Origin: Salinivibrio kushneri
GTDB taxonomy: Bacteria > Pseudomonadota > Gammaproteobacteria > Enterobacterales > Vibrionaceae
DNA length: 64,000 bases
Direction: 5' to 3'
Assembly (NCBI RefSeq): GCF_027286325.1
Contig: NZ_CP114588.1
Coordinates: forward strand, 62,001-126,000
Shown piece after piece: positions 17,827 through 28,535 of this stretch. The position numbers and the translations under genes are program-made. The notes below the pieces were generated by a model, which did not search any database, was not told the origin of the DNA, and saw only the letters and a list, made by a program, of their open reading frames with translations. Every line of letters begins with the position of its first letter. Within the stretch, counting starts at the first letter, position 1.

Positions 17827-18846
17827 TTAACGTTGGCACTGAGTTTGAAAAAAATCATCAATGGCCACGAACGCCGCCGAGCGATGCGTATCCGATTCAA
17901 ACAAGATTTCGTGCTGAGCCCCCTGGAAAGACTGCCATTGGCTGGGCTGTTGTGCTTGCTGACGTAAAAAGTGAAATTGGCCCATCGCGGGGTTCGATAC
18001 GATTTGGTCATCACTGGCTTGGCAGATCAGTGTGGGGGTGGTGAGCTGCGGCGCGATTGTCAGGCAGCGCTGGGCCGCCGCCATTCCCTCGGCAATCCAA
18101 CGTGCACTCGGCCCGCCAATTTGTAACTGAGGCTGATTGATGTAGAGCTGGCGAAACCAGGCGTAGCGTGCGCGTGAATGGGTTAAGCGGTTTTGCTCAA
18201 AGGGCACATGACGATAGCCGACTTGGCCGGGACCAAAGCGTGGTGGATGTTGATAGCGCGCTAGCGAGCGGCATAGCCAAGGTGCGATACGCCCAAGCCA
18301 GGGGTTGACTTGCACGCCAAACATCGGCGCGGTCATCGCAAGGCCGTCTATCGCATGGGGAAATTGATGCGCATAAAGTGCAGCAATCGCTCCGCCCATG
18401 GAGTGGGCGAGCATGAACGTTTGGTCGTATTGCCGATGTGCGCCAATAAATTGCATAAAAGTCGCCAGATCAGTGACATAGTCGTCAAAGCGTTCGACAT
18501 GCCCCAGATCGCGCGGCTTGATCACTAGCCGCTCGGACAAGCCTTGGCCGCGGTGATCAAAGCTGTAAACGTCATAGCCCATCTGCACGAGATCATAAAA
18601 GATCTCTTGATACTTCATCACGCTTTCAATCCGGCCATTGACTACCACTACCGCTTGCGTGTTCTGCGGACGGGTAAAGCTGCACCAGTGTAACCGCAAC
18701 CCACCTTCACCGTGGAAGTAGCCTTGTTCACGCTGGTGCCAAAACGGTGTTATGTGGTGCTTAAATGCGTCGCTCAGCACTGCTTCACGGGCGAGAGAGT
18801 GCGCGTCAAAAGCCGGCTGATCCTTACTGTCGGCGAGATCTGTCAT
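17827..18846 (-). CDS. pldB: Lysophospholipase L2 PldB
   Basis: Alpha/beta hydrolase of 339 aa that hydrolyses lysophospholipids at the inner membrane. It shows the strand and oxyanion region VVVVNGRIESVMKYQE, FDHRGQGLSERL near residue 97 and the nucleophile elbow LAHSMGGAIAAL with Ser near residue 149. A late Asp (CQASDDQIV) and a His (FQGAQHEILFE) complete the triad. The pairing with yigL downstream supports the name. It lies downstream of the AbgT gene on the same strand, separated by a terminator. Confidence 0.93.
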   Translation of the reverse strand: MTDLADSKDQPAFDAHSLAREAVLSDAFKHHITPFWHQREQGYFHGEGGLRLHWCSFTRPQNTQAVVVVNGRIESVMKYQEIFYDLVQMGYDVYSFDHRGQGLSERLVIKPRDLGHVERFDDYVTDLATFMQFIGAHRQYDQTFMLAHSMGGAIAALYAHQFPHAIDGLAMTAPMFGVQVNPWLGRIAPWLCRSLARYQHPPRFGPGQVGYRHVPFEQNRLTHSRARYAWFRQLYINQPQLQIGGPSARWIAEGMAAAQRCLTIAPQLTTPTLICQASDDQIVSNPAMGQFHFLRQQAQQPSQWQSFQGAQHEILFESDTHRSAAFVAIDDFFQTQCQR

Positions 18847-18935
18847 CTTGGTTTACCATCACTGAGATAGGCTTACTATAACCGTCTTAAAGGATGGATG
18901 AAAATGACACTTGTGGGAAAAGCGCCGCGCCAAAA

Positions 18936-18962
18936 AGAAAAGGCAAGCGCGAGCGCTTGCCT
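18936..18962 (-). terminator. Terminator after the AbgT transporter gene (minus strand)
   Basis: A perfect 10-bp stem AGGCAAGCGC/GCGCTTGCCT with a GA apex. On the minus strand it is followed by TTTTCTTTTT. Confidence 0.88.
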
Positions 18963-18981
18963 TTACAACGAATAACGAGAG

Positions 18982-20580
18982 TTACTGGTTGAAGTTGTAG
19001 TAGGTTTCTGCACCAGGGCCAACTGGCAGGCCGAGTACGAATACCCATACGTAGAATAGGATGCTCCATCCCACCATAAAGATCATTGAGTAAGGCAACA
19101 TGGTGGCAATCAAGGTACCAATCCCAAGATTTTTTACATAGCGGCACGCCACCGCCAGAATCAGCCCAAAGTAGCTCATCATCGGCGTAATAATGTTGGT
19201 GACTGAGTCGCCAATCCGATACGCCGATTGAATGGTTTCTGGGGCATAACCGACCAGCATCAACATCGGCACAAAGATCGGGGCAGTGATCGCCCACTGC
19301 GCTGATGCCGAGCCGACCGAGAGGTTAATCAGGCCACACATCAAGATGAAGGCAAAGAATAATGCTGGTCCTGTTAAACCGATAGTTTGCAGAAAGTCAG
19401 CACCGCCGACGGCAATCACTTGGCCAAAGTTGGTCCATTTAAAGAACGCCACAAATTGCGCCGCGAAGAACACCAGCACGATATACATGCCCATGGCGCT
19501 CATCGACTTAGACATCGAATCAATCACGTCGCGGTCGTTATTGATGGTGCCGACGGTGCGGCCAAACACGATACCTGGGACGGCAAAGAACACCATAATA
19601 AAGGCAACAATCCCTTTCAAAAACGGCGAGCCTGCCACCTCATTGGTCTCGGGGTGACGCAGTGGTCCCCATTCAGGGACGATGGTGAGCGCTAAAATAC
19701 CGCTGACAATCAGCACCGCAATGCCTGCGTTACGCAGGCCGCGCTTCTCGTCGTCATTTAGCTTGCTTGCAGAGGCGGCGGCGACATCTTCAGAGGCTTG
19801 GCTGTGGTCATACTGACCGAGCTTAGGCTCGACAATCTTATCGGTGATCCACGCACCAACAATAGCAATGAAGAAGGTAGAAACGAACATAAAGTACCAG
19901 TTCATTTCGGGCCCAACGATATAGTCTGGGTCAATCATTTGCGCGGCTGACTCGGTGATCCCCGACAGCAAGGGGTCAACCGTGCCCAGCAATAAATTGG
20001 CTGAATAGCCGCCGGATACGCCGGCAAACGCCGCGGCAAGCCCAGCCAATGGATGACGGCCTAATGAGTGGAAAATCATCGCCGCAAGCGGGATTAACAC
20101 CACATAACCGAGTTCTGAAGCCGTATTCGAGATAATACCGGCAAACACGATAGTAAAGGTCACGGTACGACGCGACGCGCTCATCACTAGACCGCGCATC
20201 GAAGCGGACAGCAGCCCGGAGTGCTCTGCAACCGACACACCGAGCATGGCGACCAGCACGGTGCCGAGTGGGGCAAAGCCGGTAAAGTTTTTCACCAAAT
20301 TAGTGACGATCATTTGCAAGCCTTCGGCATTGAGCAGGCTTTGCACATAAATCATGCCATCAGCCGCGCGCCCTTTAGCACCCTCTGGGCGAGGGTCAGC
20401 GACAGACACATCAAAGTAGCCAGCGACACCCGAGGCGAGCAGGATAGCGACACAGAAAATCGCGAATAACGTCACTGGATGAGGGAGCAGGTTACCGAGC
20501 CATTCGACGGTATCGAGAAAGCGCGTAAACAGTGTGCGCTTGTGCGGCCCACCTTGTTGCTCTGTGGTACTTGAGTGCAT
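18982..20580 (-). CDS. AbgT/MtrF-family transporter
   Basis: Inner-membrane transporter of 532 aa with roughly ten to twelve hydrophobic segments plus two re-entrant loops, as known for AbgT and MtrF. The start is soluble and basic, then FLDTVEWLGNLLPHPVTLFAIFC. Family landmarks are GFAPLGTVLVAMLGVSVAE, SNTASELGYVVLIPLAAMIF, GVSGGYSANLLLGTVDPLLSGIT and IGDSVTNIITPMMSYFGLI. Known members take up p-aminobenzoyl-glutamate or export p-aminobenzoate and antifolates. No abgA/abgB amidohydrolase genes are adjacent, so the substrate is open. Confidence 0.93.
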   Translation of the reverse strand: MHSSTTEQQGGPHKRTLFTRFLDTVEWLGNLLPHPVTLFAIFCVAILLASGVAGYFDVSVADPRPEGAKGRAADGMIYVQSLLNAEGLQMIVTNLVKNFTGFAPLGTVLVAMLGVSVAEHSGLLSASMRGLVMSASRRTVTFTIVFAGIISNTASELGYVVLIPLAAMIFHSLGRHPLAGLAAAFAGVSGGYSANLLLGTVDPLLSGITESAAQMIDPDYIVGPEMNWYFMFVSTFFIAIVGAWITDKIVEPKLGQYDHSQASEDVAAASASKLNDDEKRGLRNAGIAVLIVSGILALTIVPEWGPLRHPETNEVAGSPFLKGIVAFIMVFFAVPGIVFGRTVGTINNDRDVIDSMSKSMSAMGMYIVLVFFAAQFVAFFKWTNFGQVIAVGGADFLQTIGLTGPALFFAFILMCGLINLSVGSASAQWAITAPIFVPMLMLVGYAPETIQSAYRIGDSVTNIITPMMSYFGLILAVACRYVKNLGIGTLIATMLPYSMIFMVGWSILFYVWVFVLGLPVGPGAETYYNFNQ

Positions 20581-20830
20581 GGGATTGGTCTCCTTGGTTG
20601 TACTGCATTTCCCGTCTATGGGAAAAGGAGGTCGAATGTTAATTGTTTTTTAAATGAAATAGCAAGATTAAAAGCTAGTTATTGAACCTAAAACTCGATC
20701 TATGTGCTGTGAAAAGGGCGAAAAAGTAACATCTTTGACTGGATAATGACTTTAACGGACATCAATTGACGGGAAGTTGGCGTATGATGGATGGATGCTC
20801 GGACCGGTAACGGGTTAAAAGTGTTAACAA

Positions 20831-21841
20831 ATGCAACAGACTAAAACACAGACACATATTGATTACCTCGACCTATTGCGCGTCCTCGCCGCTTTTTTCG
20901 TGGTGGCGATTCATGTACTCGGCCCGTATCGGTTTCAAATCGGTGATATCGCGCTGAGTGACTGGGTGGTCGCGGTAGGACTAAACAGTGCAAGTCGCTG
21001 GGCGGTGCCGATTTTTATTATGATTTCAGGCTTACTGCTGCTCTCGTCGACGCGCCCTTTCAGTTTGCGCCACTTTATTCGTCGCCGCGTGATGAAGGTG
21101 GTGATTCCTTTTCTGGTATGGTCGTTCGCTTTTGCGTGCCTGTCTGGACTGACGCCGGATGGTTTTTCGTGGCAGACCTTCATTGAAACGCTCGAGGCGG
21201 CGCCTGACCATGAAACCTATTATCACCTCGGTTTTTTCTACTATTACATCCCGTTGCTGCTATGGGTGCCCTTGCTACGCCCGTTACTGCCACGCATACC
21301 GCCATGGTCAGTGCCGTTAATTGGCATGGTGTGGATAGGCGTCACGGCTTGGTATTTAACCGGCGCGGATGGCTGGTGGCGGAATGATTTTATCCTTTAC
21401 GGAGGCTACTTATGGCTCGGCTACTGGCTACACCAAGCGCCACGAGCGTTGTCACTGTGGTGGGGACTGGGCTTGCTGGCGTTGGGAATGACCGAGTATC
21501 ACGTGTTAACCACCAGCGTCGCGCATCAGCGATATATTACCGAAGGGTGGCTGTCGTATACCACGGTTAATACGGTACTGATCAGTGCCGCCCTGTTTTT
21601 GGCGGTGAGGCAATGGCGAGCGGGGAAAGCAACCCCACCGTGGCTGGCAACCTTGAGCCGTTATAGTCTCGGAATCTACCTGATTCACCCAGTGTTTCTT
21701 TGGCCCGTGCGTGCTTATTGGCCCACCTTATCGCCCGCACTGGTTTGGATCCCCCTGCTGACGCTGTATGCCTTTACGGGGGCAGCGCTGACCACTGCCG
21801 CACTCCAGCGATATCGCGCGACTGCTTGGTTGGTGCCCTAA
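20831..21841 (+). CDS. Membrane acyltransferase, acyltransferase-3 family
   Basis: Integral membrane O-acyltransferase of 336 aa with about ten transmembrane segments. The start has the family signature DLLRVLAAFFVVAIHVLG, whose Arg and His (about residues 17 and 28) are the conserved active-site pair. It is followed by AVPIFIMISGLLLL, RRVMKVVIPFLVWS and the C-terminal SRYSLGIYLIHPVF. Its closest known look-alikes are WecH/OafA-type enzymes that acetylate surface glycans. No polysaccharide genes are nearby, so the acceptor is unknown. The ATG has only a weak ribosome-binding site. Confidence 0.92.
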   Translation: MQQTKTQTHIDYLDLLRVLAAFFVVAIHVLGPYRFQIGDIALSDWVVAVGLNSASRWAVPIFIMISGLLLLSSTRPFSLRHFIRRRVMKVVIPFLVWSFAFACLSGLTPDGFSWQTFIETLEAAPDHETYYHLGFFYYYIPLLLWVPLLRPLLPRIPPWSVPLIGMVWIGVTAWYLTGADGWWRNDFILYGGYLWLGYWLHQAPRALSLWWGLGLLALGMTEYHVLTTSVAHQRYITEGWLSYTTVNTVLISAALFLAVRQWRAGKATPPWLATLSRYSLGIYLIHPVFLWPVRAYWPTLSPALVWIPLLTLYAFTGAALTTAALQRYRATAWLVP

Positions 21842-21985
21842 ATGATGACACTTTTGGCGACAACAGTGGTCATAACTGATTGAATGTAATATGACAGGAT
21901 CAGATCGCAATCATGAAGCCTGATGCCCCTAAATGGTATAAAAACCACCATACTCACAAGGTGGGAGCCGGTAAGGAGAAACACC

Positions 21986-22345
21986 ATGGATGACGTTGCA
22001 GTCGTGATTAAGCACAGTAAGCGCTTAGAAAGCTTGCTACGAGAGCACTATCACGCCGAAGGGAAGGGGCTCCATCAGCTCATCGACAGTAGCCAGAAAC
22101 GCCTGCCGCATGATGTGATCAAAAAATTGCGTTTCGTCGCCACCATTCGCAACAAGGTCGTCCACGAAGACGGGTATGAGGTGGACGACATTCGTGAATT
22201 CATATCAGTGAGCAAGTATTGTGAGTCAGAATTAGTGCCGCGAAGCAACCGGTTGATTTGGCGGCTTGCCGCGGGTCTTATCCTGTTGTTTACCGCTGGG
22301 GCAATTGGTTTTTATGCGCAAGTGTGGCCGCAATGGAGCGGCTAG
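21986..22345 (+). CDS. DUF4145-like protein with a C-terminal membrane anchor
   Basis: A 119-aa protein from the ATG at 21986, which has AAGGAG nine bases upstream; upstream in-frame codons lack one. Residues 1-85 are helical and carry the pattern ESLLREHYHAEGKGLHQLID...LPHDVIKKLRFVATIRNKVVHEDGYEV. The IRNxxxH motif is characteristic of DUF4145/HEPN-like helical domains. Residues 91-112 form one transmembrane helix near the C-terminus, leaving a very short tail. HEPN relatives include RNases; here the canonical RxxxxH (RNKVVH) is present, but RNase activity is inference only. No partner antitoxin gene is adjacent. Confidence 0.7.
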   Translation: MDDVAVVIKHSKRLESLLREHYHAEGKGLHQLIDSSQKRLPHDVIKKLRFVATIRNKVVHEDGYEVDDIREFISVSKYCESELVPRSNRLIWRLAAGLILLFTAGAIGFYAQVWPQWSG

Positions 22346-22482
22346 GCGTCAGGTTATTATCTGTCACCTCACGGTTAGCGATGCGATTTTTTTAAACTGG
22401 ATCTTGTTCTCATCAAGGGATGCTGGACATCTGCCCAACGCGGCATAGACTTGGCGTCCTTGTCTTGAAAGGAATGATACTC

Positions 22483-23118
22483 ATGTGGAGCTGGTTCGCT
22501 GTCTGTTGTTCTGGACTGCTGCATATCTCCGCAGCCTACCGGGGCCCGCGTTGGCAGTTTTATCTTTTTAAACCGCTGACTATTGTGATGCTCATGGCGA
22601 TAGTGGGTACCCACATTAGCGCTTCTCATTATGCGCAATGGGTGTTCGTCGCGTTGTTGTTCTCCGTGGTGGGTGATGTCTTTTTAATGCTCCCCAAAGA
22701 CAGATTTGTGCAGGGGTTAACCAGTTTTCTACTCGCCCATCTTATCTATATCTTCGCATTTTGGGCACAGTTTGATGGCCATATGGTGTGGTGGTTGCCT
22801 GCCATGCTATCGGGGCTGGGCATTATCGTCTTTCTTTTACTGCTCCCAAACTTGGGCCAGCTCGCGCTGCCTGTGGCCGTGTATATTGCCGTGATCACCC
22901 AAATGGTATGGGCGGCGGGTGAATATTGGCTCAATACCCACTCGCCCGCGGCGGCGCTCGCATTGGCCGGCGCGATCAGCTTTATGGTGTCAGATACCGT
23001 GCTGGCGTTTGCCCGCTTTAAAGGTGAGTTTCGCCCCGCACAAGCGATGGTGATGTCGAGTTACTTTTTCGCGCAAGCACTGATCAGTGCCTCGGTGGTG
23101 ATCGCCCAAGGAGGGTAA
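22483..23118 (+). CDS. yhhN: YhhN/TMEM86-family membrane protein (lysoplasmalogenase-like)
   Basis: Integral membrane protein of 211 aa with about eight hydrophobic segments. The eukaryotic relatives TMEM86A/B cleave the vinyl ether of lysoplasmalogens; the bacterial role is unsettled. Family marks are FYLFKPLTIVMLM, SVVGDVFLMLP, GLTSFLLAHLIYIFAF and GAISFMVSDTVLAFARF, in the usual order with conserved acidic residues inside the membrane. I chose the ATG at 22483, nine bases after AAGGA; an ATG at 22474 directly abuts that site. Its place next to rsmD-ftsY is shared with E. coli yhhN. Confidence 0.88.
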   Translation: MWSWFAVCCSGLLHISAAYRGPRWQFYLFKPLTIVMLMAIVGTHISASHYAQWVFVALLFSVVGDVFLMLPKDRFVQGLTSFLLAHLIYIFAFWAQFDGHMVWWLPAMLSGLGIIVFLLLLPNLGQLALPVAVYIAVITQMVWAAGEYWLNTHSPAAALALAGAISFMVSDTVLAFARFKGEFRPAQAMVMSSYFFAQALISASVVIAQGG

Positions 23119-23120
23119 GG

Positions 23121-23420
23121 ATGGAAAAAGTCTATCAAGCGATGAATACACTGGAGGCCCATAGCTTAAAAGGCCTGTTATCTAGCCATCACATTGAGTG
23201 TGTATTGAAAGGCGAGGCGCTGAGTGCGGCCGTGGGCGAGTTACCTGCCGATGTACAAGGCGTGACCTTATGGGTTGCGCCAGAAAACGTCGCTCAAGCA
23301 AGGCAATTACTCCAGGCGTATGAAGAGCAAAGCGAGACGCACTGGGTATGCCAACACTGTGGAGAAGAGAACGCCGGCAGTTTTGAACTATGCTGGCAAT
23401 GCCAGCATAGTCGCGAGTGA
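23121..23420 (+). CDS. DUF2007-domain protein with a zinc ribbon
   Basis: A 99-aa cytoplasmic protein. Residues 1-68 match the DUF2007 pattern (VYQAMNTLEAHSLKGLLSSHHIECVLKGE, then VTLWVAPENVAQARQLLQAYE), a small signal-transduction-like fold related to P-II proteins. Residues 76-95 hold a four-cysteine ribbon, CQHCG and CWQCQ. It starts two bases after yhhN ends, so the two are probably cotranscribed. The last codons contain an 11-bp perfect inverted repeat. Function unknown. Confidence 0.85.
   Translation: MEKVYQAMNTLEAHSLKGLLSSHHIECVLKGEALSAAVGELPADVQGVTLWVAPENVAQARQLLQAYEEQSETHWVCQHCGEENAGSFELCWQCQHSRE
23387..23411. repeat. Perfect 11-bp inverted repeat at the end of the DUF2007 gene
   Basis: ACTATGCTGGC and GCCAGCATAGT are separated by AAT, inside the last codons of the gene and facing the convergent yhhL end. 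There is no T-run; it may stabilise the 3' end or act as a Rho-independent pause, which is a guess. Confidence 0.6.
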
Positions 23421-23423
23421 GTG

Positions 23424-23690
23424 CTACATCATATGCTTGCGGCGAATATCGAGCAGCGCAAAGATCCCAAAAATCAGGATTGACCATTTTTCCCAGCGCG
23501 TCATCGCGATTTTATCGCCAAACGCGCCCAAGAAAATCAGCATTTGTAGCCCGTGCATGACCAGCAAAAAGCCCGTCATAATATAAAGCGCCATGGCGGC
23601 CACACCCGGAAATGGATGGACAATGTTAGCCAGTAAGACCACCCAAACAAAGGCGATGGCCGCTTTGGCGAGTAAAATTAATCCTTTCAT
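23424..23690 (-). CDS. yhhL: DUF1145 membrane protein YhhL
   Basis: Small inner-membrane protein of 88 aa with three hydrophobic segments (about residues 3-23, 30-50 and 68-82). The ATG at 23690 begins MKGLILLAKAAIAFVWVVLLANI; the longer open frame upstream overlaps rsmD out of frame and is not credible. It lies 10 bases after rsmD, the same order as rsmD-yhhL in E. coli, so it is cotranscribed. Function unknown. Confidence 0.85.
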   Translation of the reverse strand: MKGLILLAKAAIAFVWVVLLANIVHPFPGVAAMALYIMTGFLLVMHGLQMLIFLGAFGDKIAMTRWEKWSILIFGIFALLDIRRKHMM

Positions 23691-23700
23691 TGCGTTTCTC

Positions 23701-24312
23701 TTATGCCTTGTCGTTGAAATATAGACGGAAGTTGACTTGTCCGGCACGCTTTTCACGGTGGCAGTGCCAGTGCGCGGGGACGTGATAATCATCCAGCTCA
23801 CTTTCCGCTTCAACGTAAATGCATGCCCCAGGTGCGAGCCACCCGTTGTTTTCTAGCGCGGTCAAGGTGTCGTTAAGTAACCCTTGATGAAACGGGGGAT
23901 CGACGAAGACCACATCGAATGGGCCGTTTTGCGGCGGCGCGGCGAGAAGCGTTAGGGCATCGGTGCTGTCTACTTGCGCATTCTCTGCGCCAAGCTGCGC
24001 GAGGTTATCTCGCAGTTGCTTAGCTGCTGCGGGGTTTTTTTCACAAAACTGCGTCCAAGCTGCACCGCGAGAGAGGGACTCAAACCCCAGTCCGCCACTG
24101 CCCGCAAACACATCCAAGCAGCGTGCCCCTGGTAAATAGGGTGCCAGCCAATTAAATACGGTTTCTTTTACCCGGTCTGTGGTCGGGCGTAACCCTTGTG
24201 CGTCTTGTACCACAAGCTTACGGCCACGCCAGCGGCCAGCAATAATACGAACAGACCCAGCCCCACGAGAGCTGTGAGCCGATGAAGATTTGCGGTTGGC
24301 GCGTTTAACCAT
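23701..24312 (-). CDS. rsmD: 16S rRNA (guanine-966-N2)-methyltransferase RsmD
   Basis: Methylates the exocyclic amine of G966 in 16S rRNA on the assembled small subunit. The protein is 203 aa. The order is a basic N-terminal tail, RIIAGRWRGRKL, RPTTDRVKETVFNWL, the SAM-binding motif I CLDVFAGSGGLGFESLSRGA (about residues 69-88), and the N-methyltransferase catalytic motif DPPF near residue 142. It is divergent from ftsY with 87 bases between, an arrangement shared with E. coli. Confidence 0.96.
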   Translation of the reverse strand: MVKRANRKSSSAHSSRGAGSVRIIAGRWRGRKLVVQDAQGLRPTTDRVKETVFNWLAPYLPGARCLDVFAGSGGLGFESLSRGAAWTQFCEKNPAAAKQLRDNLAQLGAENAQVDSTDALTLLAAPPQNGPFDVVFVDPPFHQGLLNDTLTALENNGWLAPGACIYVEAESELDDYHVPAHWHCHREKRAGQVNFRLYFNDKA

Positions 24313-24399
24313 AGATTTTTTGACCGTAAAGAAGGTGATAGACTATGCCGATTCGGTATTGAGCCGCTGATTGTATCAAGCATGCTTTAGGATTTGCCA

Positions 24400-25902
<1,503 letters not shown>

Positions 25903-25904
25903 CC

Positions 25905-26573
25905 GTGATTCAGTTTCAGCAGGTAAGTAAAGCCTATCGGGGCGGTCGTCAGGCGCTGCAAAAAGTCAGCTTTGAGCTTCCCAAAGGGGATATGGCGCTG
26001 TTAACCGGCCATTCTGGCGCCGGGAAAAGCACGCTGCTGAAACTGATCTGCGCCATTGAACGCCCCAGCGATGGGCAAATATATTTCAATGGCCATGATA
26101 TATCCCGCATTCCGCGCCAAGATATACCGTTTTTGCGGCGTCACTTGGGGATCATTTTTCAAGACCATAACCTGCTGATGGACGCGACGGTTTACGAGAA
26201 TGTGGCGTTGCCGCTGCGTATTGAGCAGCAGCCAGAAGGTGAAATCAAAAAACGCGTGTCTGCGGCGTTAGATAAAGTGGGGCTGTTGGATAAAGCGCGT
26301 TGTTTCCCGATTCAGCTATCAGGGGGCGAACAGCAGCGTGTTGGGATTGCCCGGGCGGTGGTGAATCGCCCGCAAGTGCTGTTGGCGGACGAGCCGACAG
26401 GAAATCTCGATGCCGCGTTGTCAGCGCAAATCATGGAGCTTTTTCGCCTGTTCAATCAAGTGGGCGTGACCATTCTCATGGCGACTCATGACACCAGCTT
26501 GCTTGAGCAATATCGTCATCTAAGGCGCTTTGACCTTCAGCAAGGCAGCTTGGCGGAGGTGGGGCATGGCTGA
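25905..26573 (+). CDS. ftsE: Cell division ATP-binding protein FtsE
   Basis: ATPase of the FtsEX complex, which sits at the division ring and activates periplasmic peptidoglycan hydrolysis through EnvC-type partners. It is 222 aa and starts with GTG at 25905, preceded by GGGAGG. Walker A is GHSGAGKS, the signature is LSGGEQQRVGIARA, Walker B is VLLADEPTGNLD, and the switch His is in ATHD. The start MIQFQQVSKAY matches E. coli FtsE. The 3' end overlaps ftsX by 8 bases. Confidence 0.97.
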   Translation: MIQFQQVSKAYRGGRQALQKVSFELPKGDMALLTGHSGAGKSTLLKLICAIERPSDGQIYFNGHDISRIPRQDIPFLRRHLGIIFQDHNLLMDATVYENVALPLRIEQQPEGEIKKRVSAALDKVGLLDKARCFPIQLSGGEQQRVGIARAVVNRPQVLLADEPTGNLDAALSAQIMELFRLFNQVGVTILMATHDTSLLEQYRHLRRFDLQQGSLAEVGHG

Positions 26574-27504
26574 ATCTTTCATCCAAACGCAAAAACGCCA
26601 CGCATTAACCGCCTGGCAGGATCTGTTTCAACGCCCGATGGGGAATCTGCTCACCTTGATGGTGCTAGCGGTTGCACTGTCGTTACCCGCCACGTTCTAC
26701 CTATTAGCCAAGAATGTGGTGGCAGTGAGTGCGCAGTGGCATAGCCCTGCCGAGATCAATGTGTTCTTAACCCCCGATCAGTCGTCGCAACAAGGTGAAG
26801 CGTTGGCAAAGCAGCTGGGTGACTGGCCCGCGATTGATAGCATTGAGTACATTTCGCCCGACCAAGGGATGGCATCGTTAAAACAGCAGCGAGGCTTTAA
26901 CCAAGCGGTGAGCTTGCTTGATCGTAATCCACTGCCCGCGGTGTTGGTGGTGGTTCCGGATGTGACCAGCGCCGACGGAGAGGAATCCGCTTCGTTGTCC
27001 GCCCGCGTAGAAGCCTTATCTGAAAAGCTTGCGGCATTAGCTGAAGTGGATGAAGTACGGTTAGATACCGACTGGCTGGCACGGTTGGACGCGATTAAAA
27101 CCTTGGCGGTCACGCTTGCCTGGCTTTTTTCCGGGTTGATGCTAGCCGCGGTGGTGTTATTGGTGGGTAATACCTTGCGTTTGCAGGTGCTGCACCATCG
27201 TGCACGGATCCAGGTGATGAAAATGGTGGGGGCCACCGACAGTTTTATTCTCCGCCCTTATCTTTATATGGGGGCGTGGCTAGGTGTGCTAGCCGCGGTA
27301 CTCGCTTGGCTACTCACGGCGTTAAATACCTGGATGATGGATGGGGCGGTGCGACAATTCGCACAGCTTTATGACAGTCCCTTCACCCTCAGCGGACTGA
27401 ATTGGGATGAATCTTTGCTATTATTAATGGCGTCAACCTTATTAGGGGTGTTGGCAGCATTACTGGCAACGCGCCGACATTTAAAAGAAATTGAACCTGT
27501 GTAG
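26566..27504 (+). CDS. ftsX: Cell division protein FtsX
   Basis: Membrane subunit of FtsEX, 312 aa from the ATG at 26566, which overlaps the ftsE end by 8 bases; upstream frame lies within ftsE. Topology is a cytoplasmic start, TM1 (residues about 24-48), a large periplasmic domain (about 49-185) and three TM segments (about 186-210, 238-260 and 284-305), the standard FtsX plan. GATDSFILRPYLYMGAW is a conserved FtsX stretch. It is the last gene of ftsYEX, with rpoH 121 bases downstream. Confidence 0.96.
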   Translation: MAESFIQTQKRHALTAWQDLFQRPMGNLLTLMVLAVALSLPATFYLLAKNVVAVSAQWHSPAEINVFLTPDQSSQQGEALAKQLGDWPAIDSIEYISPDQGMASLKQQRGFNQAVSLLDRNPLPAVLVVVPDVTSADGEESASLSARVEALSEKLAALAEVDEVRLDTDWLARLDAIKTLAVTLAWLFSGLMLAAVVLLVGNTLRLQVLHHRARIQVMKMVGATDSFILRPYLYMGAWLGVLAAVLAWLLTALNTWMMDGAVRQFAQLYDSPFTLSGLNWDESLLLLMASTLLGVLAALLATRRHLKEIEPV

Positions 27505-27625
27505 GGGTAATACGGTCATAAACCCACAACACACAGATAAAGGCTTGCAGTTTGCCCCTGCTTGGGTATATTTTTGCATGCTTAATCAGCAATTCGGTCT
27601 TCGACGATTCGGAAACGAGGTTTGA

Positions 27626-28489
27626 ATGACAAAAGAGATGAACGCATTGGCACCGATTGTTCAAGATAACATCGACGGTTATCTGCAAGCGGTAAACAGC
27701 CACCCTATGCTCAGCGCTGAAGAGGAGCATTCGCTGGCCGAGCGTCTCCATTATCACGGTGATTTGGAGGCGGCGAAGTCGCTGATCTTATCTCACTTGC
27801 GTTTTGTTGTTCATATCGCCCGTGGATACACCGGATACGGTCTCCCGATGGCAGACTTGGTACAAGAAGGCAACATTGGCTTGATGAAGGCGGTGAAGCG
27901 CTTCAACCCAGAGGTTGGCGTGCGCCTCGTGTCCTTTGCTGTCCATTGGATCAAAGCTGAAATTCACGAGTACGTATTGCGTAACTGGCGTATCGTTAAA
28001 GTGGCAACCACCAAAGCGCAGCGTAAGCTCTTCTTTAACTTACGCAAAAACAAAAAGCGCTTAGGTTGGTTTAATAACGACGAAGTGAATATGGTCGCAG
28101 AACAACTCGGCGTAGAAGCGTCTGAGGTCCGCGAAATGGAAGCTCGGTTGGCCGCACAAGATGCGACCTTTGAAGCGCCGGCGAATGCCGACGATGAGCG
28201 CGAAAACGGTCCAATGGCCCCTGTGTATTATCTGGAGGACAAAACCTCCGATATTGCCGCCTCGTTAGAAGCGGAGAACTGGGAATCACACGCCAATCGC
28301 CGTTTGGCCAGCGCACTCTCGGCACTGGACGAGCGCAGCCAACATATTGTTCGCTCGCGTTGGTTAGACGATGATAAAGCCACATTGCAAGATCTCGCGG
28401 ATCATTACCAAGTGTCGGCGGAGCGTATTCGTCAGCTTGAGAAGAACGCGATGAAAAAACTGAAACAAGCAATGGGTGATGCGCTGTAA
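27626..28489 (+). CDS. rpoH: RNA polymerase heat-shock sigma factor RpoH (sigma-32)
   Basis: Directs transcription of heat-shock genes. It is 287 aa, close to E. coli (284). Region 2 includes [37 protein letters not shown] and the promoter-melting stretch [38 protein letters not shown]. The RpoH box [15 protein letters not shown], which separates sigma-32 from other sigmas, is present. Region 4 helix-turn-helix is [27 protein letters not shown]. It follows ftsX as in enterics. The 5' coding region may form the known thermosensor structure, but I did not fold it. Confidence 0.98.
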   Translation: MTKEMNALAPIVQDNIDGYLQAVNSHPMLSAEEEHSLAERLHYHGDLEAAKSLILSHLRFVVHIARGYTGYGLPMADLVQEGNIGLMKAVKRFNPEVGVRLVSFAVHWIKAEIHEYVLRNWRIVKVATTKAQRKLFFNLRKNKKRLGWFNNDEVNMVAEQLGVEASEVREMEARLAAQDATFEAPANADDERENGPMAPVYYLEDKTSDIAASLEAENWESHANRRLASALSALDERSQHIVRSRWLDDDKATLQDLADHYQVSAERIRQLEKNAMKKLKQAMGDAL

Positions 28490-28510
28490 GCGCGCAGCAA
28501 CTCAAAGATG

Positions 28511-28535
28511 AACCGGCCATGAGGCCGGTTTTTTT
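28511..28535 (+). terminator. Intrinsic terminator after rpoH
   Basis: Perfect stem AACCGGCC/GGCCGGTT with an ATGA loop and seven T residues. Confidence 0.92.
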
